Below, piece after piece: positions 37,467 through 45,562 of a stretch of DNA of 64,000 nt. Origin of the DNA: Planctomycetota bacterium. GTDB lineage: Bacteria > Planctomycetota > Planctomycetia > Planctomycetales > Planctomycetaceae. Below the pieces are notes generated by a model that worked only from the letters and a program-made list of their open reading frames with translations, did not search any database and was not told the DNA's origin. Location: NCBI GenBank assembly GCA_018242525.1, contig JAFEBS010000015.1:61203-125202 (forward strand), written 5' to 3'. Made by a program: the position numbers and the translations under genes. Within the stretch, counting starts at the first letter, position 1. Each line of letters opens with the position of its first letter.

Positions 37467-38684
37467 ATGGCACAACCCAAGACAGCCAAGCCAAAAAAAC
37501 CGTACCCCGAATTCCCGCTATTTCCTCACGCCACAAGACGTTGGGCAAAAAAGATTCGCGGAAAAATGGAATACTTCGGGCCGTGGGATGACCCCGACGG
37601 CGCGGTGGCGAAGTATCTTGCCAATCGCGACAGATTGCAAGCCGGTCTCCCCCGTTTCGATGCAATCATGGAGACACCCGCTGACACCCGCCTGCAGATG
37701 CGGGAACTCGTGAATCAGTTCCTGAACAGCAAACGCCGTCTGATGGAGAACTCAGAGCTGTCCCGCCGGATGCATCATGACTACTACTCGAATTGCGAAA
37801 TGGTTCTCGACCTCTTGGGGCCGAGCACTTTGGTCGAATCCCTGAAGGCCGAAGACTTTGAATCGATGCGGGCCAAAATGGCTAAAGGCGTCGGCCTGGT
37901 GACTTTGGGGAATCGGATTCGAATGACGCGTGTGTTGTTCAAATACGGGTTCGATGCGGATCTACTCGACAAGCCCGTCAAATTCGGGCCAGGCTTCAAG
38001 ACACCGTCGAAGAAACTGCTCCGGGCGGACCGGCAGTCTCGACCAGCCCGAATGTTTGAGGCCGAAGAATTGCGCCAGATCCTGGAAAAGTCTGACCCCA
38101 TCCTGAAGGCGATGATCTTGCTGGGGATCAACTGCGGCTTTGGGCAGACGGACTGTTCCTCACTCCCCCAGTCCGTCATCAACCTAGAGACTGGTTGGAT
38201 CACGTACCCGAGACCCAAAACGGCCGTGATGCGACGCTGCCCCCTGTGGCCGCAAACCGTCGACGCACTCCGAATTGCACTTGCCAAGCGACCCAAGGCC
38301 AAGCGGGAAGAATTCGCTGGGCTCACCTTCCTGACTCGATGCGGAGTCCCCTTTGTCCGCAACGGCTCAGTGGGATCAGTCATCGATGGAGTTGCTCAGC
38401 AGTTTCGAAAGTTGCTGGTCGACCTGAAACTCAACGGAAACCGGCGCGCGTTCTACGCGCTGCGGCATACCTTCGAGACCATTGGTGGGGGCAGCCGAGA
38501 CCAGATCGCGACATCATACATAATGGGGCATGCACCCCAGTCGAACGACATGTCGGCCGTCTACCGCGAATCGATCGACGATAGCCGGCTGCGGGCTGTC
38601 ACAGATCACGTTCTCGAGTGGTTGTGGCCCGTCGTCAAGCCGAAGAAAAAAGCGACCAAGGCAACCGCGACGAAAGTGAGGTAG
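37467..38684 (+). CDS. Tyrosine recombinase/integrase of planctomycete type
   Basis: A 405-residue site-specific recombinase. The C-terminal catalytic domain has box II YALRHTFETIGG (H-x-x-R region), IMGHAPQSNDMSAVYRE with the nucleophilic Tyr, and the preceding K-type beta region YPRPKTAVMRRCPLWPQ. The first catalytic Arg of the family is not seen: the position reads NCGFGQTDCSS, a form seen in a planctomycete integrase lineage. The N-terminal half (about 90-190) is the SAM-like core-binding domain. It sits next to tRNA-Lys, the usual place for integrated elements, and probably mobilised the 37.4-42 kb element. A TTG at 37422 is an alternative start. Confidence 0.88.
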   Translation: MAQPKTAKPKKPYPEFPLFPHATRRWAKKIRGKMEYFGPWDDPDGAVAKYLANRDRLQAGLPRFDAIMETPADTRLQMRELVNQFLNSKRRLMENSELSRRMHHDYYSNCEMVLDLLGPSTLVESLKAEDFESMRAKMAKGVGLVTLGNRIRMTRVLFKYGFDADLLDKPVKFGPGFKTPSKKLLRADRQSRPARMFEAEELRQILEKSDPILKAMILLGINCGFGQTDCSSLPQSVINLETGWITYPRPKTAVMRRCPLWPQTVDALRIALAKRPKAKREEFAGLTFLTRCGVPFVRNGSVGSVIDGVAQQFRKLLVDLKLNGNRRAFYALRHTFETIGGGSRDQIATSYIMGHAPQSNDMSAVYRESIDDSRLRAVTDHVLEWLWPVVKPKKKATKATATKVR

Positions 38685-38765
38685 TCCTCGTAGAGTGCCT
38701 CTTACCCTTTGGCGTCGGCCCGATCACCGATTGGCCCCATCAATCGTCCCGGGACGGTCACGAGC

Positions 38766-39242
38766 ATGTGGATACAAGCACGCAGTCAGACCAAACGGGA
38801 AACACTCGTGCTGGACTTCAAGACATCGAAGCAAAGCCAGATGGATGGCATCGTGGCGACGCTCGAACGGTTGTATTCCGGGAAGCCTATTGGATCGCCT
38901 ACGCTTGGTTTGGTCTTTCGGATGGAACACGCCCAGGTGCTCAAGTACCTGCATCAAGCGAAAGACGCCGGGCGCGTCACACCGATTCTCAATGTCCCCG
39001 GTGGAACGATCTGCGGGTGGGTTCCGGCGAGCGTCACGGCGACCGAATCGCTGGCGGAACAGAATGCCACGCGGGCTGTAACCGCCGTCAAGCAACTTGC
39101 AAGGAAAGGCAGGCTGGTCGCTACCAGTGCTGTCGCCCGGCACCTCGGTGTGCAGGGCTGGACCGTCGCACGCTGGCTCAAGTACGCCGAGCACATGGGG
39201 CTTGTGCAGTCGGAGCCAGGGCAAGGCTGGAAGCTTGCCTGA
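38766..39242 (+). CDS. Hypothetical protein with C-terminal winged helix
   Basis: A 158-residue protein. The C-terminal half reads like a winged-helix DNA-binding domain (ATSAVARHLGVQGWTVARWL, then GLVQSEPGQGWKLA). The N-terminal half (LDFKTSKQSQMDGIVATLER) is unrecognised. It lies between the integrase and a replication-type ATPase, so a role in control of the element is plausible. The start is uncertain; several ATG and GTG codons are available. Confidence 0.6.
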   Translation: MWIQARSQTKRETLVLDFKTSKQSQMDGIVATLERLYSGKPIGSPTLGLVFRMEHAQVLKYLHQAKDAGRVTPILNVPGGTICGWVPASVTATESLAEQNATRAVTAVKQLARKGRLVATSAVARHLGVQGWTVARWLKYAEHMGLVQSEPGQGWKLA

Positions 39243-39260
39243 ACACGGCGACGGCAACCG

Positions 39261-39306
39261 GGCCTGCGCTGGTCACGGATGATCGGCGCAGGCCCTTCTT
39301 ATTTTG
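39261..39306 (+). terminator. Intrinsic terminator
   Basis: GGGCCTGCGC (39261-39270) pairs with GCGCAGGCCC (39287-39296), a perfect 10-bp stem with a 16-base loop, followed by TTCTTATTTT. It lies 19 bases after the preceding gene and just before the start region of the next. Confidence 0.8.
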
Positions 39307-39318
39307 GGAGGGACCATC

Positions 39319-39492
39319 GTGAACGAAACGCTGGAACTGACCGATCCCGAACATCCGGACGCCGATGAAGCGGCGATGGCGACGGCGCGTCTGCTCATCG
39401 CCGTGCATGAACAGCGTTCGCGACAAATCGCCAAGGGCGATGATGGGCCAGACCACGAGGCCCAGGTTGGCCAGACGGAGGTCGCTGCATGA
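39319..39492 (+). CDS. Small acidic hypothetical protein
   Basis: A 57-residue protein starting with GTG after a strong GGGAGGG site. It is rich in Glu, Asp and Ala (LTDPEHPDADEAAMATARLL). Its stop overlaps the start of the next gene as ATGA, so the two are translationally coupled. Similar tiny genes precede RepA-like ATPases on mobile elements; no function is known. Confidence 0.6.
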   Translation: MNETLELTDPEHPDADEAAMATARLLIAVHEQRSRQIAKGDDGPDHEAQVGQTEVAA

Positions 39493-40895
39493 CAATCCCC
39501 GCCAATCATGTCCGGTTCTATGAAGACTGCGTGGAATGGCCAAACACACCCGAATATCAGGCGGCAGAGCGGGCGTACCGCGACGCATTCCTCTGTTCGG
39601 CTCGGGAAGCCGCTCGTTGGCAGACGCTCGATGAGGCGGCCATCGACGCGGCGTGGGCCGAACGCAAGCGAGTGCGGAAGCAAGCCGAGGTGCTGATCCC
39701 GTCATCGGTGCTGTTCGATCGGCCCGGTCTCGACAGCGACCAGATCATCTATGTGGCGGGCCATGCCAGGGAAGCGGCCCGGACCCGCGGGCGAGTGCAT
39801 GGGTTCGAGTTCGTTCGACAGTGCCGTGATGAACTGCTGAAGGCCGGCGTCGATGAACGGCAGATCGGCCCGATCATCATCAGACCCTGGGTCGAACATG
39901 TGGCCGAGTGGTTCGCCCGCGATCTCGACCCCGAGCGGATCGCCATTCCTCCGCGACCGGACGACCGACTCACGGAAAGGCAACGCCAGATGCTCGAGCA
40001 AGCCAAGGAGATCATCCGCAACAGCGATCCCAACAAGCCACACGCGATCTTGCAGCGATTGGCCGGAGTGACCCGCGAGATGCTCGAATGGCTCTGGCCC
40101 GGCCGCATCCCGCTGGGCAAGCTCACGCTGCTGGCGGGCGACCCAGGCCTCGGGAAGTCGTTCGTCACACTCGACATCGCTGCCCGTGTGTCGAGGGGCG
40201 ATGCCTGGCCCGATATGCCGCTCTTTCCACAACCACCCGGCGGCGTGCTGCTGTTCAACGCCGAGGACGACCTGGCCGACACCATTGCGCCGCGTCTGGA
40301 TAAGGCCGGTGCCGACGACACCAAGATCATCGCCGTCGAAGGCGTGTCGATGTTGAACCAGCGACGCCACTTCTCATTGGAAGTCGATCTGCCACGCCTC
40401 GACGAGGTGCTGGTCGAAAACCCCGGAATGCGTTTGGTTGTGATCGACCCCATCGCAGCCTACTGCGGCAAGGTCGATTCCCACAAGAACAGCGAGGTAC
40501 GGGGCCTGCTCGCCCCGCTGGCGGAACTGGCCAGTCGCCACCGCGTGGCCGTGGTCACCGTAACGCACCTCTCAAAATCGGGTGGAACCAAGGCGGTCTA
40601 TCGGGCGATGGGTTCGCTGGCGTTCGCGGCCGCAGCCCGTGCCGTGTGGGCCGTGACGAAAGACCCGACCAATCCCGAACGCCGCCTGCTGTTGCCAGCC
40701 AAACTCAACCTGGCCCGCGATCCCGATGGGCTGGCCTATCGCATCGACGATGGCAAGGTCGTGTGGGAATACGAACCGGTGGCGATGCATGCCGACGACG
40801 CGTTCGCGGCCGAAGCAGCCGCATCAACCGGCAACAAACAACGTGGCAACGAACGGCAGGACGCCATCCGCTGGCCGCCAGGGCCTCGCGACTGA
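39489..40895 (+). CDS. RepA-like AAA ATPase/helicase (AAA_25), C-terminus probably truncated
   Basis: A 468-residue protein. The ATPase core is of the RecA/KaiC-like AAA_25 type: LTLLAGDPGLGKSFVTLDIA with Walker A at about residue 216-223, GVLLFNAEDDLADTIAPRL, MRLVVIDPIAAYCG with Walker B, and VVTVTHLSKSGG. Such proteins are replicative helicases of plasmids and integrated elements. The N-terminal 180 residues are unrecognised. The last residues (RWPPGPRD) look like a frame change: the family normally continues with an HTH-like tail, but here a fragment of a different gene begins in another frame at about 40875, which suggests a deletion joined the two. Confidence 0.8.
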   Translation: MTIPANHVRFYEDCVEWPNTPEYQAAERAYRDAFLCSAREAARWQTLDEAAIDAAWAERKRVRKQAEVLIPSSVLFDRPGLDSDQIIYVAGHAREAARTRGRVHGFEFVRQCRDELLKAGVDERQIGPIIIRPWVEHVAEWFARDLDPERIAIPPRPDDRLTERQRQMLEQAKEIIRNSDPNKPHAILQRLAGVTREMLEWLWPGRIPLGKLTLLAGDPGLGKSFVTLDIAARVSRGDAWPDMPLFPQPPGGVLLFNAEDDLADTIAPRLDKAGADDTKIIAVEGVSMLNQRRHFSLEVDLPRLDEVLVENPGMRLVVIDPIAAYCGKVDSHKNSEVRGLLAPLAELASRHRVAVVTVTHLSKSGGTKAVYRAMGSLAFAAAARAVWAVTKDPTNPERRLLLPAKLNLARDPDGLAYRIDDGKVVWEYEPVAMHADDAFAAEAAASTGNKQRGNERQDAIRWPPGPRD

Positions 40896-41094
40896 GATCG
40901 AGGAATTTGAAGCAGAATCTGTGGCATTTCTCGTCTGTCATCGAGCCGGAGTGGAACCCAAGTCCAGTGACTATCTCTCAGGGTACTTGAAACGAGACGG
41001 AGAGATTCCACCGATCAGCCTGGACTGCGTCCTGAACGCTGCGGGAACGATAGAGCAAATGGGACGGAACAAACTGAAACTCCGGAAGCCGTAA
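40875..41094 (+). pseudogene. C-terminal fragment of an antirestriction/ImmA-type protein
   Basis: One frame reads ATEIEEFEAESVAFLVCHRA, then GVEPKSSDYLSGYLK and ISLDCVLNAAGTIEQMGRNK, to the stop at 41094. This is the conserved tail of ArdC/ImmA-IrrE-like metallopeptidases found on mobile elements (E-x-E-A-E-x-V-A). The HExxH catalytic part is missing; the sequence before it belongs to the ATPase gene. It is a relic of a deletion. Confidence 0.65.
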
Positions 41095-41161
41095 CTGATG
41101 GATCGCAGATCACGAAGCAGGAATGTGAAAAAGTCGACTTCACAACCCGGATCACCGAGTA

Positions 41162-41197
41162 TTACATTAAACTTGACGAGCGTTAAGTACAATGTAA
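41162..41197. promoter_or_regulatory. Imperfect palindrome upstream of the serine recombinase
   Basis: TTACATT-AA-ACTT ... AAGT-AC-AATGTAA: two nested inverted repeats with a 10-base centre, 57 bases before the recombinase start. The AT-rich dyad resembles resolvase binding sites (res/operator), at which these recombinases act and regulate themselves. Inferred from position and symmetry only. Confidence 0.5.
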
Positions 41198-41253
41198 CAA
41201 TGATCGCAGGCCAATTACACCGATTGGTCAACGATTACTTCGGAGACAAAGCC

Positions 41254-41946
41254 GTGCAAAGAATTGTCACCTACTTCCGGGTCTCGACGGCGAAGCAAGG
41301 CCAGTCCGGATTGGGTTTGGAAGGCCAACAAGCGGCCGTTGATGCGTTCGTTGCTCGTCGTGGGTGTGAAGTTCTTGCGAGCTATACCGAAGTGGAATCG
41401 GGAAAGTTGTCCGTTCGTCCTCAATTGGCCAAAGCGTTGGCCCATGCCAAGCGGGCAAAAGCCACGTTGGTTGTCGCAAAGCTCGACCGGTTGGCTCGCA
41501 ACGTCCATTTTATGTCGAGTCTCATGGAATCCAGAGTCGATTTCCTGGCGATCGATCTGGAACATGCGAACCGCCTGACGATTCACATTCTGTCGGCGGT
41601 GGCAGAAGGGGAAGCGAAAGCGATTTCAGATCGCACAAAAGCGGCCTTGGCGGCGGCAAAGGCACGCGGAGTAAAGCTTGGATCCGCGCGGCCTGGACAT
41701 TGGGATGGTCATGAGGAGGCCCGCCGAACTGGAGGGCTGAAAGGGCTGGAAACCGGACGGGCGGTGCTGAAGAAGGCCGCGAAAGAAGCCTACGCTGATC
41801 TCATTCCCGAAATGCAAGGCCTGCGAACCGGCGGCAAGACGCTTCAAGAAATCGCAGACGCACTCAACAGCCAAGGCCACACTACCCGCCGGGGAAAATC
41901 GTGGAACGCCGTTCAGGTGATGCGGGTGCTTGGCCGGGCGACCTGA
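41254..41946 (+). CDS. Serine recombinase (resolvase/invertase family)
   Basis: A 230-residue recombinase. The catalytic domain opens with VTYFRVSTAKQGQSGLGLE, with the nucleophilic Ser in RVST, and continues ARRGCEVLASYTEVESGK and VAKLDRLARN. A DNA-binding tail follows after the long E helix (ARGVKLGSARPGH, then LQEIADALNSQGHTTRRGKS). The GTG start at 41254 follows GGAG by eight bases and gives the standard N-terminus; an upstream ATG at 41200 is less likely. It probably serves the integrated element (resolution or integration). Confidence 0.9.
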   Translation: MQRIVTYFRVSTAKQGQSGLGLEGQQAAVDAFVARRGCEVLASYTEVESGKLSVRPQLAKALAHAKRAKATLVVAKLDRLARNVHFMSSLMESRVDFLAIDLEHANRLTIHILSAVAEGEAKAISDRTKAALAAAKARGVKLGSARPGHWDGHEEARRTGGLKGLETGRAVLKKAAKEAYADLIPEMQGLRTGGKTLQEIADALNSQGHTTRRGKSWNAVQVMRVLGRAT

Positions 41947-42248
41947 ATTGGTTCGAGCAATTTCAGCAGCCCACCGGCGTGGCCGTGAAAATCCCGACAC
42001 GCGATCAGACCGTCGTGAATGATGCCCGCCGGCGAACGGCGACGTTCCGCCAGCGAACTCCCACGGTGCCTGTGGCCCTTCGAGTATGGCGAGAGATTGC
42101 CCGAGGGGGGTGTCCCCCCCACGAGCAGGCTCACCGCTTTTAGGTCAGCCGTCTGGAGTTTTTGAGATTTTCAAACGTCACCTGCACTGAGTGCGATTCA
42201 TTTCTGGAATCGCGACGACTCCGCAACCGCTGAAAAGCAACGATTGCG
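41947..42248. other. Intergenic region at the end of the mobile element
   Basis: About 300 bases without a gene. It holds a hairpin of GGGGGG-TGT-CCCCCC at 42105-42119. The right end of the integrated element may lie here, but no convincing copy of tRNA sequence (att site) is seen. Confidence 0.4.
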
Positions 42249-42731
42249 CTATGTGAACAACTGGCGACGGAAGAAGATTTCGATGGCGGGCATCACCACA
42301 ATTGATGCCGATGTCAGGAACACCAGTGCCGCGATCGCCGCGGCGCTGATAAACGCTGTGGCTGGCGAGTATCCCGCTGGCTGAGGACTTCGATCGGAAG
42401 CCGCGAAGTGATAGGGCGTGACAACCGTACGGCCTGTTTCCACCAGATGATCCAGATAGAACGGATTCAATCCGTTCAGATTCGTCACCAGCACGACGGT
42501 ATCCGGGTGGTCACACAAAGCCGCATCCACGGCAATCGCGTTCGTTGAGTTCAAATCGATCATCCCCGATGCGCGCGGCACTGATGGCGTAAACGGTTCA
42601 TTGCCCAGGTATTCGATCGCCAGGGATTCCTCGCGATCCCGTTGCGCGGCGATCTCGCTTGCGCGGTCTTGGCTCTGGGGGAATGTCGTTGCCGAAACAG
42701 CATCACGATTCTGGTTGATGTCTTGCTGCAT
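42249..42731 (-). CDS. Hypothetical C-terminally membrane-anchored protein
   Basis: A 160-residue protein; the start at 42731 follows a strong GAGGAAGGA site. A soluble part (residues 1-120, with VDAALCDHPDTVVLVTNLNG and GRTVVTPYHF) is followed by one hydrophobic helix at about 125-152 and a short basic end. No family recognised. It is the last gene of a leftward run of four genes (45263 to 42249) that includes a GTPase-like protein, and may be a membrane partner. Confidence 0.6.
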   Translation of the reverse strand: MQQDINQNRDAVSATTFPQSQDRASEIAAQRDREESLAIEYLGNEPFTPSVPRASGMIDLNSTNAIAVDAALCDHPDTVVLVTNLNGLNPFYLDHLVETGRTVVTPYHFAASDRSPQPAGYSPATAFISAAAIAALVFLTSASIVVMPAIEIFFRRQLFT

Positions 42732-42913
42732 AGTGATTCCTTCCTCGTGTAAGGTTGAAGCGGTGGGCAAGCTTCGGTGTTTCGCCCCCGTTACTAACAA
42801 GTCCACCACTGCGGTCAACACGCACCAAATCTGTCAAGATTGACGTAAATTCTCGAAATTGATTCCTGCACCGGCATGCTCGATGGCGTCAGAGACCACG
42901 GCATCCCACGCCA

Positions 42914-43597
42914 TCACCCCAACGAAACCATCAGTCGAAACATTCGTGCCAGCCGGTCGAAAACAGAACGCCGTTCTCGCGATTCGGCCGTCTCTTCGAC
43001 GACACCGGACAAATGATGCAGTTCCGCAGACGCCCCGTCGTAGAGGGCCGAGAGGACCTGGTCGCCGTCGCGCAGCGCCTGTTCGTGCGAAACCGCGATG
43101 AAGGCACCAAAGACGAGCAGCGAGACACGTTCGGGATTGGAACGCAACAACTCTCGAAAGCGCCGTTGGGCACTGTCAAGAAAGTACGCACCCGCTTCCG
43201 ACTTTTCGGTGTCAGCCAGGATCCGCGACAGGTCCTGCAAGCACGCTTCCCGCCAGTCCGGTTGCTGTCCCACGGCCGCCGGAGACCGAACAAGGGACTG
43301 CGCGACACCGTTCCAAAGATCATCGCACGACCTGAGAACGGCACTGCGATTGCGGCCGGTTCCTTGAAACGAGACGTCAAATTGACGGGGAATCCCGCGC
43401 ACGTAGTTCCGGAATGTGTGCTTGAACGGTTCATTCACTCCACCGGATTTCTCCCAGACCCGCCGAAATTCGGCGGTCCATTGGTCGAGCAGGTCGGCAG
43501 GAACTTCACCCCCCGGATCGCACAACAGATGCGGCTCGCATTCGGAAGGTGCCTTGAAATGCAGTTCAACAAATTGGGATGAACGCAGGCTGGACAT
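42914..43597 (-). CDS. Hypothetical protein next to a GTPase-like protein
   Basis: A 227-residue soluble protein. The N-terminal strand region FVELHFKAPSECEPHL and CDPGGEVPADLLDQW is followed by helical sequence. The start at 43597 follows AAGGAA; the longer frame to 43825 overlaps the neighbouring gene. I do not recognise the family. Its position 91 bases after the GTPase-like gene, on the same strand, suggests it works with it. Regulators of paired GTPases in bacterial conflict systems are a possible class, unproven here. Confidence 0.55.
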   Translation of the reverse strand: MSSLRSSQFVELHFKAPSECEPHLLCDPGGEVPADLLDQWTAEFRRVWEKSGGVNEPFKHTFRNYVRGIPRQFDVSFQGTGRNRSAVLRSCDDLWNGVAQSLVRSPAAVGQQPDWREACLQDLSRILADTEKSEAGAYFLDSAQRRFRELLRSNPERVSLLVFGAFIAVSHEQALRDGDQVLSALYDGASAELHHLSGVVEETAESRERRSVFDRLARMFRLMVSLG

Positions 43598-43688
43598 GGG
43601 AGTTCCTTCTGGCAATTGGAGGTACAAACGAAGACGCGAGGAACCCGCCGTCGGCGGCGGATTCCTCGCGCCAGAAATTGGGACAATT

Positions 43689-44684
43689 CTAGACGACAGC
43701 ACCACGATGCTTGATCGGAACGATCCAGGGAGAAATCGCGTCGAGATCGTCCGCCAGCAGGTTGACGAGGCGGCCGATGGTCGCCTCTTGCGACGCATGG
43801 GGGACGTCCTGCGGCAGCAGTCCATGCAGCAGTACCCACGTCAATAGTCCGACAATATTGAACGGCTCGATGTCGTCACTGACGAGCCGATGCAGTGTGC
43901 CTCGGGGGTTACGGTCGCCGGTATTCCGTCCGATCGCTTCCGCCCGACCGAAACCGAATCCCGATGTCGGAATGATGGCCGCTTCGCGAACCTTGGACAT
44001 CATCGACACCGCCTGCACCAGCGGAGCAAGCGATTCGCGTAGGACATCGTCCGTCAGCGTTTCCCGAGCACGCTGCTCGCTCGGAAACATTGCATCCAGT
44101 TGCGTCATCCCGATGGCCACCGCACAGGGTTTGTCGCTGGTATGCATCTTGATCGCCTGCCGTAGATAGGCGGACGTCAATCGCAGGTCTTCCTTGTACT
44201 GACGCAGTCCGTCGACATTGTCGGACGCGGGTGGAACGGCAATCATCGGCACCAGAACATGCGCCGATGCCAGGCGTCCGCAATAACGGTCGTACAGTTG
44301 ACGTTGTGCGGGAGGGCTGTCCGAGTCCGTTCCGGTCAGGACCTGCCCGATCATCTCGTGCGTTTGAAACCGGACGCGCGTCTCGTCCCCCTCTTCCAGA
44401 TCGTATTCCAGGACATAGTCATCCTGGGTCGACGGCAAACCCGCATCTCCCTGCAGTTCTTCCGTGCGGCGTCTTAACTGCCGCAGGATCTCGTTCGACT
44501 TCAGCGGATCGCTGACGCCGAAATACAGGCCGGACGGCAGATGCGATCCTTCGCAGACTTCGTTGATGGCCGTCAGCGCCACGGTCTTGCCCGTTGCCGG
44601 CCGCCCAATCATCTCCATCGACAATTGGAGCAGTGGTGCGGAATGTGGAGTACCGGACACAGCAACCGATTTGAAGCCCAACAT
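43689..44684 (-). CDS. Degenerate P-loop GTPase-like protein
   Basis: A 331-residue protein with the P-loop IGRPATGKT near residue 29, an Asp/Glu-rich strand (YVLEYDLEEGDETRVRF), a switch-like segment QTHEMIGQVL, and CAVAIGMTQLDAMFP, where TQLD takes the place of the GTPase NKxD motif. The last 80 residues are helical. This layout resembles GTPases of ternary conflict systems (DO-GTPase-like); I could not confirm a family. The start at 44684 follows AGGAGAA; ATG at 44708 has no such site. It is between a small three-helix membrane protein and a hypothetical protein in one operon. Confidence 0.6.
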   Translation of the reverse strand: MLGFKSVAVSGTPHSAPLLQLSMEMIGRPATGKTVALTAINEVCEGSHLPSGLYFGVSDPLKSNEILRQLRRRTEELQGDAGLPSTQDDYVLEYDLEEGDETRVRFQTHEMIGQVLTGTDSDSPPAQRQLYDRYCGRLASAHVLVPMIAVPPASDNVDGLRQYKEDLRLTSAYLRQAIKMHTSDKPCAVAIGMTQLDAMFPSEQRARETLTDDVLRESLAPLVQAVSMMSKVREAAIIPTSGFGFGRAEAIGRNTGDRNPRGTLHRLVSDDIEPFNIVGLLTWVLLHGLLPQDVPHASQEATIGRLVNLLADDLDAISPWIVPIKHRGAVV

Positions 44685-44750
44685 GGCAATTCTCCTGATT
44701 GTTGACATCGAAACTTAAAAGACAAAACTGATCCAGACGACACAGTGCGA

Positions 44751-45263
44751 TCACGATTTGCGATTGACGGACTTCCGCGGCAGCAGTTCATCGATCCGCA
44801 GTCCTGCTCGCTGGAAATGAGGTTCTTCCCCATTCCGGGGCAGTTCTGAGCTCACGGCCCGTCGCATCGCTGCCTGGCCCTGCTGGACGGTGGCAGAATG
44901 ACCATTCGAATGCAGAGTGGAATCAATGCGTCGCGACGGACGCTGTCCGCCGGCCTGGTGGCGGAGGCCGTTGAGGATCGAAACCAGGGCCGCCGCCGAA
45001 CCGAGCAGCAACCACAATGGCAGGGGCTGTTCCTGGGCTTCACGCCGGATTCTGGCCAGCAGCGCGGTCGCATCGGGACCGGTCAGCCAGGCGACGTTCT
45101 CGGGATGCACCAGTCCATAAACGGACAATCCCAGGACACTGATCAACAGCGTCGCCACCAGCACCATGCCAACCCTACATCCCCATTGCCGCAGTCGCGA
45201 AGACGGCAACGCCGCCACTCCAATCACCAGCAGTCCGATTCCCATCAGAATTCTAGCCGTCAT
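44751..45263 (-). CDS. Small membrane protein, first gene of the GTPase-like operon
   Basis: A 170-residue protein with three hydrophobic helices (about 4-20, 30-52 and 82-100) and a hydrophilic C-terminal tail of about 65 residues with Arg/Gln/Ser. The start at 45263 follows AGAGGAAA. Helix 2 ends VYGLVHPENV. No family recognised. It may anchor the complex formed by the downstream proteins. Confidence 0.6.
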   Translation of the reverse strand: MTARILMGIGLLVIGVAALPSSRLRQWGCRVGMVLVATLLISVLGLSVYGLVHPENVAWLTGPDATALLARIRREAQEQPLPLWLLLGSAAALVSILNGLRHQAGGQRPSRRIDSTLHSNGHSATVQQGQAAMRRAVSSELPRNGEEPHFQRAGLRIDELLPRKSVNRKS

Positions 45264-45562
45264 GATTTTTCCTCTTTCTTTCTACGGGGGGTGGCGCTCG
45301 ATGAACTTGAGGAACGCGCCATTGGCTCGAAGGAACAATTGAGGTCGAGCGTGCCTCGCCATGACCCTGCTGATCACGACACTTGAAGAAGCTTCGAGCC
45401 GGGCGAAACCGGCAGAGATTCCGTAACGATTTCTGCAAAAAGCACGAATTCGAGAATTCGAACGCGACGACAGAAAAAAATTTCCGCTGATCGACGCTCC
45501 GCGCCTTATTCAACAAGGGCATCCGCCATCAACGCACGAACCAGATCACCGGGAACGAGGTC
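45264..45562. promoter_or_regulatory. Divergent promoter region between two gene runs
   Basis: About 300 bases between the leftward GTPase-like operon and the rightward membrane-protein gene. It is AT-richer in its middle and contains the palindrome TTCGAGAATTCGAA at about 45448-45461. It must hold promoters for both directions; none can be pinpointed by eye. Confidence 0.4.

Noticed and set aside
39261..39306. Stem-loop as a riboswitch for the small gene at 39319
   Set aside because: A simple GC stem with a T-rich tail right after the preceding gene is explained as a terminator.
42105..42119. GGGGGG-TGT-CCCCCC hairpin as terminator or phase-variable tract
   Set aside because: No T run, no gene reading into it at a sensible distance, and no open frame that a length change would switch.
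42186..42195. ACTGAGTGCG, shared with the tRNA-Lys 3' end (37282-37291), as a possible att site
   Set aside because: Only 10 bases match and the tRNA sequence does not continue on either side as an integrated element would require.
43598..43825. Longer start for the gene at 42914
   Set aside because: This stretch overlaps the GTPase-like gene in the same orientation and has no protein features; AAGGAA before 43597 marks the start.
45253..45522. 89-residue minus-strand frame
   Set aside because: Lies across the divergent promoter region with low-complexity basic composition and no ribosome site.
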